Part shown: in pieces, positions 1 to 6,865 of the stretch | Numbering within the stretch: the stretch's first letter is position 1 | Layout: every line of letters begins with the position of its first letter | NCBI GenBank assembly: GCA_030950765.1 | Contig: JAUZQX010000019.1 | Span: 1 to 8,155 of the forward strand | Direction: 5' to 3' | Length of the DNA stretch: 8,155 nucleotides | DNA from: Ghiorsea sp. | GTDB lineage: Bacteria > Pseudomonadota > Zetaproteobacteria > Mariprofundales > Mariprofundaceae | The notes under the pieces: generated by a model | Databases searched by the model: none | Seen by the model: only the letters and a program-made list of their open reading frames with translations | What the model was told of the DNA's origin: nothing | Made by a program: the position numbers and the translations under genes

Positions 1-158
1 CTGACAATTTTATACACACGCCACTGGGCAATATGCTTGGGAAGGTTTGAATAAATGCGGATGAAGGTGAGCCAGGAGACCGGCCTAGAACATGAAGTTT
101 ACGAGCTTCACAACGGATTAAGTCTCGGTGGGAGGCAGGTCGGTGGATACCTGTTTTT
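1..158 (+). promoter_or_regulatory. Cobalamin (adenosylcobalamin-type) riboswitch, 5' part outside the window
   Basis: The B12 box reads agccaggagaccggcct at 70-86, an excellent match to the conserved cobalamin riboswitch box. Upstream, gccactg (20-26) followed by gggaagg (40-46) matches the other conserved core blocks in the right order. A small hairpin follows the box (tgaag 93-97 with cttca 106-110). A second hairpin (caggt 136-140 with acctg 149-153) is followed by five T residues (154-158) and may be a weak terminator or part of the regulatory arm. The window opens inside the aptamer: ctgac at 1-5 seems to correspond to the segment just before gccactg in known leaders, so the 5' stem and promoter are missing. 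It lies directly upstream of a BtuB-like receptor, the classic target. Cobalamin binding is expected to repress that gene; whether by termination or by blocking translation is not clear from the sequence. Confidence 0.93.
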
Positions 159-190
159 CATGTTTAAAATAGTTTTCTGTCACCTCAACA

Positions 191-245
191 TCTCCAACCA
201 AGCTTAACCGCAAATAGTAATACGCGCGGCGGGCGCAAATGGAGA
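191..245 (+). promoter_or_regulatory. Possible anti-Shine-Dalgarno pairing in the btuB leader
   Basis: The sequence tctcca at 191-196 is perfectly complementary to tggaga at 240-245, which contains the ribosome binding site of the receptor gene. The 43 bases between them hold a GC-rich self-complementary element (gcgc 224-227 with gcgc 233-236). Pairing would hide the ribosome binding site and could be the switch between aptamer and translation. Six base pairs across a long loop can arise by chance, so this is an inference. Nothing else recognisable lies between the riboswitch and the gene. Confidence 0.3.
241..244 (+). promoter_or_regulatory. Ribosome binding site that supports the TTG start of btuB
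   Basis: The sequence ggag lies seven bases before the TTG at 252. The ATG at 239 is out of frame with the receptor, and no in-frame ATG gives a complete signal peptide, so this site decides the start. Confidence 0.7.
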
Positions 246-251
246 AACACA

Positions 252-2132
252 TTGAACCCCTTCAACAAAAAAACATTAAAACAAACAGCACTGATTGGTG
301 TCTTGGCATCGCAAGTGATGACTGTATCTGCTCAGGCAGATGAATTATCACCTTTGGTGGTCACAGCAGGACGCATTGCTGAAAACCCAGCCAATGTGAG
401 CGCTGATACTACCCTCATTTCACGTGATGATATTGAAACATCACAAGCAACTACAGTTGCTGATATTTTACGCACACAAGCGGGTATTGATGTCGCGGCA
501 AACGGTGGCTTGGGCAAAAGCACTTCGGTATTCCTTCGCGGCGGTAATAGTGGGCATACATTGGTCTTAATTGACGGTGTACGCGTGGGTTCTGTGACTC
601 TTGGTAGCTTTGATTGGGCAAACCTTTCCACGGCTGATATTGAACGTATTGAAATTGTACGCGGCGCACAATCTTCACTTTATGGTGCTGATGCCATGGC
701 GGGTGTGATTCAAATTTTCACACGTTCAGGTAAAAAAGGTGTTCAATCACAAGCATTTTCAGAAGCTGGAACATATGGCACGAAATCAGGGGGTGTATCT
801 GTACAAGGTGGTACGGACAATGGTGTAACCTATGCATTATCGGCTGACACTTTAAGCACCGATGGTTTTTCAGTTGCGGCAGTGGGCACAGAAGCTGACC
901 CTTATAAGCGCACCACATTATCAGGGCGTGTTGGTTTTCAAGCTGGTGATGCTGATATTGCATTAAGTGTACGCAATGTGACAGGCACAACCGATTTGGA
1001 TGGTTTTGTATTTGACCCTGTAACATTTGCTTTTGATCTTGGTGACATATTAAATTACACCCAAAAAACCAAACAAAATATAAGCAGCGTTAAAGTTATA
1101 TATCCATTTTCAGATACTTTTGAAAGTACATTACAAATCTCTCGCTCGACTGATGATGTAGTGGGCACTGATCCTGCACCAGGCTCTTTTAACAACTCTG
1201 ATTTTAAAACCACCGTTGACCAACTTACATGGCAAAACCACCTCGACCTTAACACAACATCGGTATTGTTTGGTTTAGATGTTCACAAGGACAATGGTAA
1301 AAGTACCAGCGCTGGTTTTGATGAAACAATGACACAGCAAGCGCTATTTGCATCCTTTGCGAACAACTTTGATCGTATTGATGTTAATGCATCTGTTCGT
1401 TATGATAAAAACTCTGTGAGCAGCAACCAAAACACCTATAAACTTGGTGGTGTCTTTCATGCCAATGAAGCGTTTAGTGTGAGCGCCAACTACGGCACGG
1501 GTTTTAAAGCACCATCGATCAATGATTTGTATTATCCTGCATCCGCATTTTCTGCAGGCAATGCAAACCTCAAACCTGAAACCAGCAAAGGTTGGGATAT
1601 TGGTTTGAACTATAAGGTTCAAGCTGATGTACTGAGTTATAATATTGGCGTGGTTTATTTCAATACGCGCTATAAAGATTTGATTGTGTGGGCACCAGAT
1701 GCCAACTTCTTTTATAGCCCAACTAATGTTGGTGAAGCAACAACCAAAGGCACAGAGTTAAGCGCAAGCGTTCGTCATACACTTGGTTTCCTTCGCGCCA
1801 ATTGGACGACTGTGAATGCAACTGATGACACAACAGGTTTGTGGTTAGCACGCAGAGCGCAGGATTCAGGAAGTATTACACTGGGTACTGATGTTTCTGG
1901 GCTTCATGCTGAAGTGCAATATCAAGTGGTGGGTAAACGTTTCTCTGATGGTGCAAATACCCAAGCATTGGATGCGTATAACAAAACAGATTTGCGCCTG
2001 AGTTATGCGATAAACGATGCCTGGAAAGCGAAGTTTAGAGTTGAAAACCTACAAGACCGCGTATATGAAGAAGTATCAGGTTATGCTGTGGCTGGTCGTG
2101 CGACCTATGCTGGCGTAAACGCTACCTTCTAA
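252..2132 (+). CDS. btuB: BtuB-like TonB-dependent cobalamin receptor of the outer membrane
   Basis: This 626-residue protein is a TonB-dependent outer membrane receptor that probably imports cobalamin or a related corrinoid into the periplasm. A signal peptide covers about residues 1-28 (hydrophobic run 12-26, cleavage near VSAQA). A TonB box, LSPLVVTAG, sits at 32-40 and resembles the BtuB box. The plug domain spans about 46-157 and contains FLRGGNS (94-100), VLIDGVRV (105-112) and IERIEIVRGAQSSLYGADA (130-148), all typical of the family. The rest is a 22-strand-type barrel that ends in aromatic Phe626, as outer membrane barrels do. The length matches BtuB (about 600 residues). The upstream cobalamin riboswitch gives the substrate; sequence alone would also allow another TonB-dependent receptor. 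The start is a TTG with a good ribosome binding site, a combination suited to modest, regulated translation. The stop codon overlaps the next start by one base. Confidence 0.9.
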   Translation: MNPFNKKTLKQTALIGVLASQVMTVSAQADELSPLVVTAGRIAENPANVSADTTLISRDDIETSQATTVADILRTQAGIDVAANGGLGKSTSVFLRGGNSGHTLVLIDGVRVGSVTLGSFDWANLSTADIERIEIVRGAQSSLYGADAMAGVIQIFTRSGKKGVQSQAFSEAGTYGTKSGGVSVQGGTDNGVTYALSADTLSTDGFSVAAVGTEADPYKRTTLSGRVGFQAGDADIALSVRNVTGTTDLDGFVFDPVTFAFDLGDILNYTQKTKQNISSVKVIYPFSDTFESTLQISRSTDDVVGTDPAPGSFNNSDFKTTVDQLTWQNHLDLNTTSVLFGLDVHKDNGKSTSAGFDETMTQQALFASFANNFDRIDVNASVRYDKNSVSSNQNTYKLGGVFHANEAFSVSANYGTGFKAPSINDLYYPASAFSAGNANLKPETSKGWDIGLNYKVQADVLSYNIGVVYFNTRYKDLIVWAPDANFFYSPTNVGEATTKGTELSASVRHTLGFLRANWTTVNATDDTTGLWLARRAQDSGSITLGTDVSGLHAEVQYQVVGKRFSDGANTQALDAYNKTDLRLSYAINDAWKAKFRVENLQDRVYEEVSGYAVAGRATYAGVNATF

Positions 2133-2719
2133 TGTTTCAACCAAGGTATGTTGCACCTGCCGTAGCACTTTGTGCTGCGTTGGGTGTACATGCCTTTATT
2201 CTTTTCTATAACTACCCAACAACCATGCTTGTTACAGATAAAAAAATGCTAGAAATCACACTTTTACCACAAGTATCTCTACAAAAAAAAGAACCAAACA
2301 CTGCGCCACCTGTAAAAAATAAAACCGTACAAAAAATACTTGCAACACGGCATTTAAACAATAAAAGTAGCAGTGTCCAAGAACAAAAAGACATACCCAA
2401 AAAACGTATCAAACAAGATAAACCACAAATTAAAGAACCACAGAAAAACAGTGCAAACCCCGCACTTATCCCAAAAGATATTCAACGGGTCATTCTGACA
2501 AAAATAACCTACCCAAAACAAGCGCTGCGCCGAGGCTGGGAAGGACAAGCCAAATTCTCACTCGAAATCCACCAACATAACATTCAACATGTTACGATGT
2601 TGGTATCTACAGGTTACCAAGTGTTAGACCGTGCTGCACGGCGTGGCATCGCATCAATACAGTCACTACCATTGCACGATGGAACACACCTGCTACCTAT
2701 CACTTTTCGTTTGCAATAG
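2132..2719 (+). CDS. TonB-family energy transducer paired with BtuB
   Basis: This 195-residue protein has TonB architecture. One N-terminal membrane segment lies at about residues 8-26. A Lys/Pro-rich periplasmic linker follows (about 52-112, many K, P and Q). The C-terminal domain (about 113-195) has the family landmarks ITYPKQALRRGWEGQA (125-140), STGYQVLD (159-166) and a final beta strand. It should span the periplasm, contact the receptor's TonB box and pass on energy from an ExbB-ExbD motor. Its ATG shares one base with the receptor TAA (TAATG), so translation is probably coupled and both fall under the riboswitch. It is a little shorter than E. coli TonB. No exbB or exbD follows, since the next gene is convergent. 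The coding sequence is A-rich, with a run of eight A at 2283-2290. It could be a dedicated second TonB rather than the cell's main copy. Confidence 0.88.
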   Translation: MFQPRYVAPAVALCAALGVHAFILFYNYPTTMLVTDKKMLEITLLPQVSLQKKEPNTAPPVKNKTVQKILATRHLNNKSSSVQEQKDIPKKRIKQDKPQIKEPQKNSANPALIPKDIQRVILTKITYPKQALRRGWEGQAKFSLEIHQHNIQHVTMLVSTGYQVLDRAARRGIASIQSLPLHDGTHLLPITFRLQ

Positions 2720-2738
2720 GTAAAGCCTACGCTTACCT
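2718..2738. terminator. Possible bidirectional terminator between convergent units
   Basis: The hairpin pairs aggtaa (2718-2723) plus gc (2725-2726) with gcttacct (2731-2738), leaving a four-base loop and one bulged A. It overlaps the stop codons of both converging genes. A competing, longer repeat pairs aggtaaagcc (2718-2727) with ggctttaacct (2749-2759), with one bulged base. Neither strand has a strong T tract; the plus strand only has aattt. Position supports a terminator role, sequence only weakly. Confidence 0.35.
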
Positions 2739-4008
2739 AATTTAAATTGGCTTTAACCTTCTCTGATATGGGTAACCAAATATGAAATAAACTGCCTTTA
2801 TCCACATCACTCTCAAAACCAATCTTACCACCGTGGCGGTGAACAATACTTTGTGCAACAGCTAGACCTAAACCGCGCCCTGCTAATTTTGTAGTGACAA
2901 AAGGTTTGAACACTTGATTCTTCATATCCTCAGCAACACCACAACCATCATCTGCAACGGTAATACGTACATATTCTCCTGCTTTCAAACCATCAATATG
3001 GTCCACAATGTTTTCTTTATCAAACGAGATGCCGATATGCCCATCGCTGACCCGCCCTCGTTGTTTCCAGCGCTCGGCAATCGCATCTTGAGCATTTTCA
3101 ACTATTTGCGCCAAAGCTTGTGCAATTTGCACTTCATCACCAAAACACTGTATAGGAAACTCGGATTGTTTAAGGTTAAGCTGAATCTCACTGGGTAAAC
3201 TTTTTCCATGCTGCTTGACCACCGCCATACACGTATCAGACAAGTGAAACGTTTGCTTTTGCTCATGATCAGGCTGCGCATACAATGCCAATCGATTACT
3301 GTGTTCGCTCACTTTCATCGCCATCTCAACAATCTGCTCTAATTCTTGCACATCTTCTTTTCTATTCAAACGAAATTGAAGACACTCCAAGCGACCAACA
3401 ATCGCTAACATTTCATTGTTCATCACATGCGCTATACCACCAGCCAAAGTCTGAGCCATGTTTTTCCTTTCCCGCTCAGTTTCTTCCGCCAACGTCCACT
3501 GATGTTGCTCTGTTGCATTTCGATATGCAAAGTAAGCAATCATACTTAACCAAAAACAACTGAGAACCACATTTATCGCAAAATAAGTTGAATATACAGG
3601 GACTTCCTGAACATAATCAAAAAGCATAAATACCAGAACGCAAACATTGACAACAACAACCCAAGCAATACTTGCTTTTCTTTCAAATAAGGTAAACGCA
3701 CCAATAATGAGTGCCCCCATCCACATCACCGTATTGCTTTCTACACGCATGTTAAACAAGGCACCTGCCAAACCCGCTGCCATCATCATATGCATCACAT
3801 AACGCACGTTATTTGGATTGCGAAGAACGATCAGCCCGCCACTAAACATAACAAACATCAGTGCTTCAACAATAGCTAAGATTCGTTCACCATGTATAAT
3901 GTGATACACACTAAAACCGAACACAACACAAATAGAAAAAGCAACTAATATGCGTATATAACGCACGAACATTCCCGTATTGTGTGATATTTTTTTCCCT
4001 TCCTGCAT
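2737..4008 (-). CDS. Membrane-bound sensor histidine kinase with variant H box
   Basis: Numbered from the Met at 4008 (423 residues), this is an inner membrane histidine kinase. Six hydrophobic segments occupy about residues 15-38, 43-62, 71-87, 94-108, 114-133 and 142-162; there is no large periplasmic sensor domain, so the signal is probably sensed in or at the membrane. A charged helix leads into the NtrB-like phosphoacceptor motif LAGGIAHVMNN (188-198, His194). The ATPase domain shows an N box (ENAQDA, 304-309), G1 (DDGCG, 353-357), F box (VFKPFVTTK, 366-374) and G2 (GRGLGLA, 377-383), so ATP binding looks intact. The residue after the His is Val where Asp or Glu is usual. The ligand and partner regulator are unknown; no response regulator lies in the window. 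An in-frame ATG at 4026 adds six residues, but the start at 4008 has a GGGAGG site. It is the last gene of the minus-strand run. Confidence 0.85.
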   Translation of the reverse strand: MQEGKKISHNTGMFVRYIRILVAFSICVVFGFSVYHIIHGERILAIVEALMFVMFSGGLIVLRNPNNVRYVMHMMMAAGLAGALFNMRVESNTVMWMGALIIGAFTLFERKASIAWVVVVNVCVLVFMLFDYVQEVPVYSTYFAINVVLSCFWLSMIAYFAYRNATEQHQWTLAEETERERKNMAQTLAGGIAHVMNNEMLAIVGRLECLQFRLNRKEDVQELEQIVEMAMKVSEHSNRLALYAQPDHEQKQTFHLSDTCMAVVKQHGKSLPSEIQLNLKQSEFPIQCFGDEVQIAQALAQIVENAQDAIAERWKQRGRVSDGHIGISFDKENIVDHIDGLKAGEYVRITVADDGCGVAEDMKNQVFKPFVTTKLAGRGLGLAVAQSIVHRHGGKIGFESDVDKGSLFHIWLPISEKVKANLN

Positions 4009-4012
4009 CTTG

Positions 4013-4018
4013 CCTCCC
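4013..4018 (-). promoter_or_regulatory. Ribosome binding site favouring the kinase start at 4008
   Basis: On the minus strand GGGAGG ends four bases before the ATG at 4008. The upstream ATG at 4026 has only a weak agag about twelve bases away. The GGGAGG would lie inside the coding region if the longer start were used. Confidence 0.5.
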
Positions 4019-4047
4019 ACCCTCATACTGAAAATATCTCTGAGCTG

Positions 4048-4422
4048 TTAAACCTTTGCCAGCAACATACCCAACCACGCCATCGTAATACACAACATGA
4101 CCGAACCCACCGTATGCACAAGGCTCTCACCAATCGAACCCAGCTCCATCAAACGAACAGTTTCCACTGAAAAGGTAGAAAATGTAGTGAATGAACCAAG
4201 GAAACCAACAGTGAGCAATAAACGAAGCAAATCACTCAAATGTGTTTTGTCTAAAAACCAAACCACCAAAAAACCCAAAGCAAAGCTCCCCACAGCATTC
4301 ACCAACAACGTTGCCCACGGATAACCTGTGCCAAACCAGCGTTGCATCAGCAATACCACCCACCAACGACACACCGCACCCATGGATGCTCCCACTGCAA
4401 TAGCAGCAACTTGTTTTAACAT
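4048..4422 (-). CDS. crcB: CrcB/Fluc fluoride ion channel
   Basis: This 124-residue protein is a fluoride exporter of the CrcB/Fluc family, a small inner membrane channel that lets fluoride leak out and so prevents its build-up in the cytoplasm. Four hydrophobic segments cover about residues 3-25, 35-57, 65-88 and 98-121. Family motifs are GASMGAVCRW (11-20), WATLLVNAVGSFALG (36-50, with the conserved Asn42) and GFLGSFTTFSTFSVE (73-87), which holds the Phe residues (Phe81, Phe84) expected to line the pore. The length is normal. A single copy is present, so it should form a dual-topology homodimer. It begins six bases after the rarA stop, and its ribosome binding site (AAGG, ending four bases before the ATG) overlaps the rarA end, which suggests co-expression. 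No fluoride riboswitch is seen before it; there is no room for one outside rarA. Confidence 0.95.
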   Translation of the reverse strand: MLKQVAAIAVGASMGAVCRWWVVLLMQRWFGTGYPWATLLVNAVGSFALGFLVVWFLDKTHLSDLLRLLLTVGFLGSFTTFSTFSVETVRLMELGSIGESLVHTVGSVMLCITMAWLGMLLAKV

Positions 4423-4428
4423 ATAACC

Positions 4429-5733
4429 TTATCCCTTCCGCTTTTCATCACGTCTAGCTTGCAACCAAGCCTTGCGCTCTGCCAGTGTTTTCTCAAAACC
4501 ACGCGCCACAGGTTCAAATAAAGTTACCTCATCCATCGCATCAGGAAAATGTTTTTGGCTTACCACCGCATCGGTTTCATGATGTGCATACTGATAACCT
4601 TCGCCATGCCCAATCTGTTTCATCAGTTTGGTTGGTGCATTTTTGAGATGAGTCGGCACATCCAAATGTTGGGTTTCTTTGGCTAATCTTCGTGCCGCTT
4701 TTTCAGCCATGTATGCAGCATTACTCTTGGGGGCTAATGCCAAATAAATGGTCACCTCAAACAAACCTTGCTCCCCTTCTGGTGAGCCCAAGATTTCAAA
4801 CATACGCTGTGCATCCAGCGCCAAAGTTAAAGCTTTGGGGTCTGCTAAACCAATGTCTTCTGTTGCCATGCGAATCAAACGCCGCGCCAAATACAATGGC
4901 TCTTCACCAGCTTCAAGCATACGCGCCAACCAATATACAGCCGCATCGGCATCCGAGCTGCGAATCGACTTATGCAAGGCTGAAATCAAGTCATAATGGC
5001 TATCACCATTGCGGTCATACTTGGCTTGTCTACGTTGCCATTGTTTTTCAACATCAGCCAATGTCCACGCCATACCTTTGCCTGCATCATAAATGGCTTC
5101 CAAAGCATTTAAGGCATACCGCGCATCGCCATCTGCCGCTTGTGCTAACCACATTAAGGCATCCTCATCCATGAAAAATGTAGGCGACGTATCTTGCAAC
5201 GCAGTCATCCCGTGGCTTAAAATTCTTGCCACAGCTTCGCAGCTTAGTGCTTTAAGCACAATCACACGACAACGTGATAATAAGGCATTGTTCAATGTAA
5301 ATGATGGGTTTTCAGTGGTTGCACCAACCAGTATCAGCGTTCCATCTTCTAAATAAGGCAACAAAACATCTTGTTGTGCTTTATTAAATCTGTGGATTTC
5401 ATCTAAAAATAAAAGGTGAGTCCGACCTGTTTGTTTGGCTTGCGCCACGACATCTTGTACTTCTTTTTTTCCTGCAGATACCGCCGAGAGTTGGGCGAAT
5501 GGCATATCAGCATGCTCAGCCATAATACGTGCTAGCGTCGTTTTACCCACGCCCGGCGGTCCCCAAAAGACACAGGAAACGGCTCGCCCTTCAGCAACAC
5601 TTTGGGCAAACCAACCAGAAGGTTCAGTACAGTCCAATTGTCCTTGTACTTCTTGTAATGAACTTGGGCGAAGCCTGTGCGCAAGCGGAACCTGAACATC
5701 TGAAAGCTGCAAACCTGGCAAACCTATGTTCAT
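4429..5733 (-). CDS. rarA: Replication-associated recombination ATPase RarA (MgsA)
   Basis: This 434-residue AAA+ ATPase is related to clamp-loader subunits and to eukaryotic WRNIP1/Mgs1; the family acts at stalled or gapped replication forks. An N-terminal PLAHRLRP (16-23) matches the family start. Walker A is GPPGVGKTT (58-66), Walker B is LLFLDEIHRF (107-116), sensor 1 is GATTENPSF (137-145), the arginine finger region is SRCR (153-156) and sensor 2 is GDARYALNALE (202-212). The C-terminal tetramerisation region has SALHKSIRSSD (251-261) and HLKNAPTKLM (362-371). Length and motif order fit RarA with nothing missing. The ATG at 5733 has no clear Shine-Dalgarno sequence, but the upstream barrel gene stops 16 bases before it, so coupling or reinitiation is likely. 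The ftsK-lolA-rarA order matches the E. coli neighbourhood, here with a barrel gene inserted. Confidence 0.96.
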   Translation of the reverse strand: MNIGLPGLQLSDVQVPLAHRLRPSSLQEVQGQLDCTEPSGWFAQSVAEGRAVSCVFWGPPGVGKTTLARIMAEHADMPFAQLSAVSAGKKEVQDVVAQAKQTGRTHLLFLDEIHRFNKAQQDVLLPYLEDGTLILVGATTENPSFTLNNALLSRCRVIVLKALSCEAVARILSHGMTALQDTSPTFFMDEDALMWLAQAADGDARYALNALEAIYDAGKGMAWTLADVEKQWQRRQAKYDRNGDSHYDLISALHKSIRSSDADAAVYWLARMLEAGEEPLYLARRLIRMATEDIGLADPKALTLALDAQRMFEILGSPEGEQGLFEVTIYLALAPKSNAAYMAEKAARRLAKETQHLDVPTHLKNAPTKLMKQIGHGEGYQYAHHETDAVVSQKHFPDAMDEVTLFEPVARGFEKTLAERKAWLQARRDEKRKG

Positions 5734-5749
5734 TTGAGAAACATAAAAC

Positions 5750-6865
5750 TTAAAACGTCTTACTTAGGGTAAACATCCATGTCAGCAATGAGTCTTTATA
5801 ACTATCTGCATTCACACCTGTTACCGTAGTTTGTGGATAAAGCGCATAACTTGCCGATACGTCCAAATGCATACCTGACATTGTACCACCAAAACCCGTG
5901 GTCAACTTATGCCCTGTTAAATCTGCAATAGCAGGCTGATAAGCAGACAAGTCATTGGCACCTTGAAGGTAGCTATAACCAAACCTAAGCTGGGTACGGT
6001 CACGCCAAAACCACGTCAAACCCATAGAAGCATCGGTGGTATCTTTGAGGTTTGTAGGCAATGACTGTAATATTGAGCCATTATTTTCCACTGTTAAATC
6101 TTGTAATGACGACCATGTGCTACGTTTCACTGCAAGCTCAAGACGTATTTCATCATCCATCAAATCATGGGCTACGGCAATGGTCAACTCATCGGGCAAA
6201 GTCATGGCAAAGCTATCACCCGCTGCATTGTTTACCGATACATCCGCGCCTTGGCGGTAGGTCGCACCCATCATCCAAAATGGCATAAATTGCCAACGCG
6301 CTGCAATATGCCCACCCACGCTACTCCAACCTGAAGCTGAAAAAGACGACGCATTGCTAGCCAAACTGATGCCCGTATCATAAATATCTAAACCTGCTGC
6401 AATACCAAGTGTATTATTTACCCTATAAAAAGTATCCAAACTATACCGTTGAAATTGCATATCTGTGCGACCAATAGCCTGTGCAAACTGGTTGTTCCAA
6501 TTCGTCTGCGTAATATATGGTGTCGCAATGGAACCAGACACACCCCAGCTTCCACCTTGAGGCAACCATGATATAGCAAACACACTTAAATCCCGCATAT
6601 TACCATCACCAGAACCCGCTGCACCACCACTGATACCACGGCTGTTGGATTGGCTGCCCACCATGGCTTGTACACCTTCCTGCCATGCTAACCCTGCAGG
6701 ATTATAAAACGCAGCTGAAATATCATCTGCTCCCGCCACTACGGCATTGGCAGCACCCGCCGCTGCTGCTGTTAAATCATCATGTGCCAATGCTGCTGCC
6801 GATGCACTCTGTATATTCATGAAGGCACAGGCACAAACACTCAATACTTTTAAACTTAATTTCAT
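5750..6865 (-). CDS. OmpP1/FadL-type outer membrane transporter
   Basis: This 371-residue protein belongs to the FadL/OmpP1/TodX family of outer membrane barrels, which take up fatty acids, hydrocarbons and other hydrophobic compounds. A signal peptide covers about residues 1-23 (MKLSLK start, cleavage near SASA). The mature N-terminus has the family signature: an Ala/Gly-rich stretch with AGAANAVVAGADD (36-48), then AAFYNPAGLAW (51-61). Many short alternating strands follow, including LPDELTIAVAHDL, which resembles the family's LPxx segment. It ends in SKTF with a terminal Phe. It is shorter than E. coli FadL (about 446 residues), so some loops are probably reduced. Its ATG overlaps the lolA stop by four bases (ATGA), so it is translated with lolA. 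Its place between lolA and rarA is unusual. The substrate cannot be told from sequence; I leave the symbol blank because true FadL function is unproven. Confidence 0.85.
   Translation of the reverse strand: MKLSLKVLSVCACAFMNIQSASAAALAHDDLTAAAAGAANAVVAGADDISAAFYNPAGLAWQEGVQAMVGSQSNSRGISGGAAGSGDGNMRDLSVFAISWLPQGGSWGVSGSIATPYITQTNWNNQFAQAIGRTDMQFQRYSLDTFYRVNNTLGIAAGLDIYDTGISLASNASSFSASGWSSVGGHIAARWQFMPFWMMGATYRQGADVSVNNAAGDSFAMTLPDELTIAVAHDLMDDEIRLELAVKRSTWSSLQDLTVENNGSILQSLPTNLKDTTDASMGLTWFWRDRTQLRFGYSYLQGANDLSAYQPAIADLTGHKLTTGFGGTMSGMHLDVSASYALYPQTTVTGVNADSYKDSLLTWMFTLSKTF

Noticed and set aside
1..16. ctgaca followed by tatac, resembling promoter boxes
   Set aside because: The spacing is only a few bases and the stretch lies inside the riboswitch aptamer, so it is transcribed RNA rather than a promoter.
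332..1622. Several minus-strand open frames opposite the btuB-like gene
   Set aside because: They overlap one another and a well-supported receptor gene, show no recognisable motif and have no convincing ribosome binding sites.
3911..4093. Small minus-strand open frame spanning the crcB-kinase junction
   Set aside because: It runs out of frame across the ends of two well-supported genes and shows no domain.
4692..5174. Open frame of 160 codons on the plus strand
   Set aside because: It lies wholly antisense to rarA, which has all family motifs. The translation is rich in His, Pro, Gln and Cys with no domain, as expected for a shadow frame.
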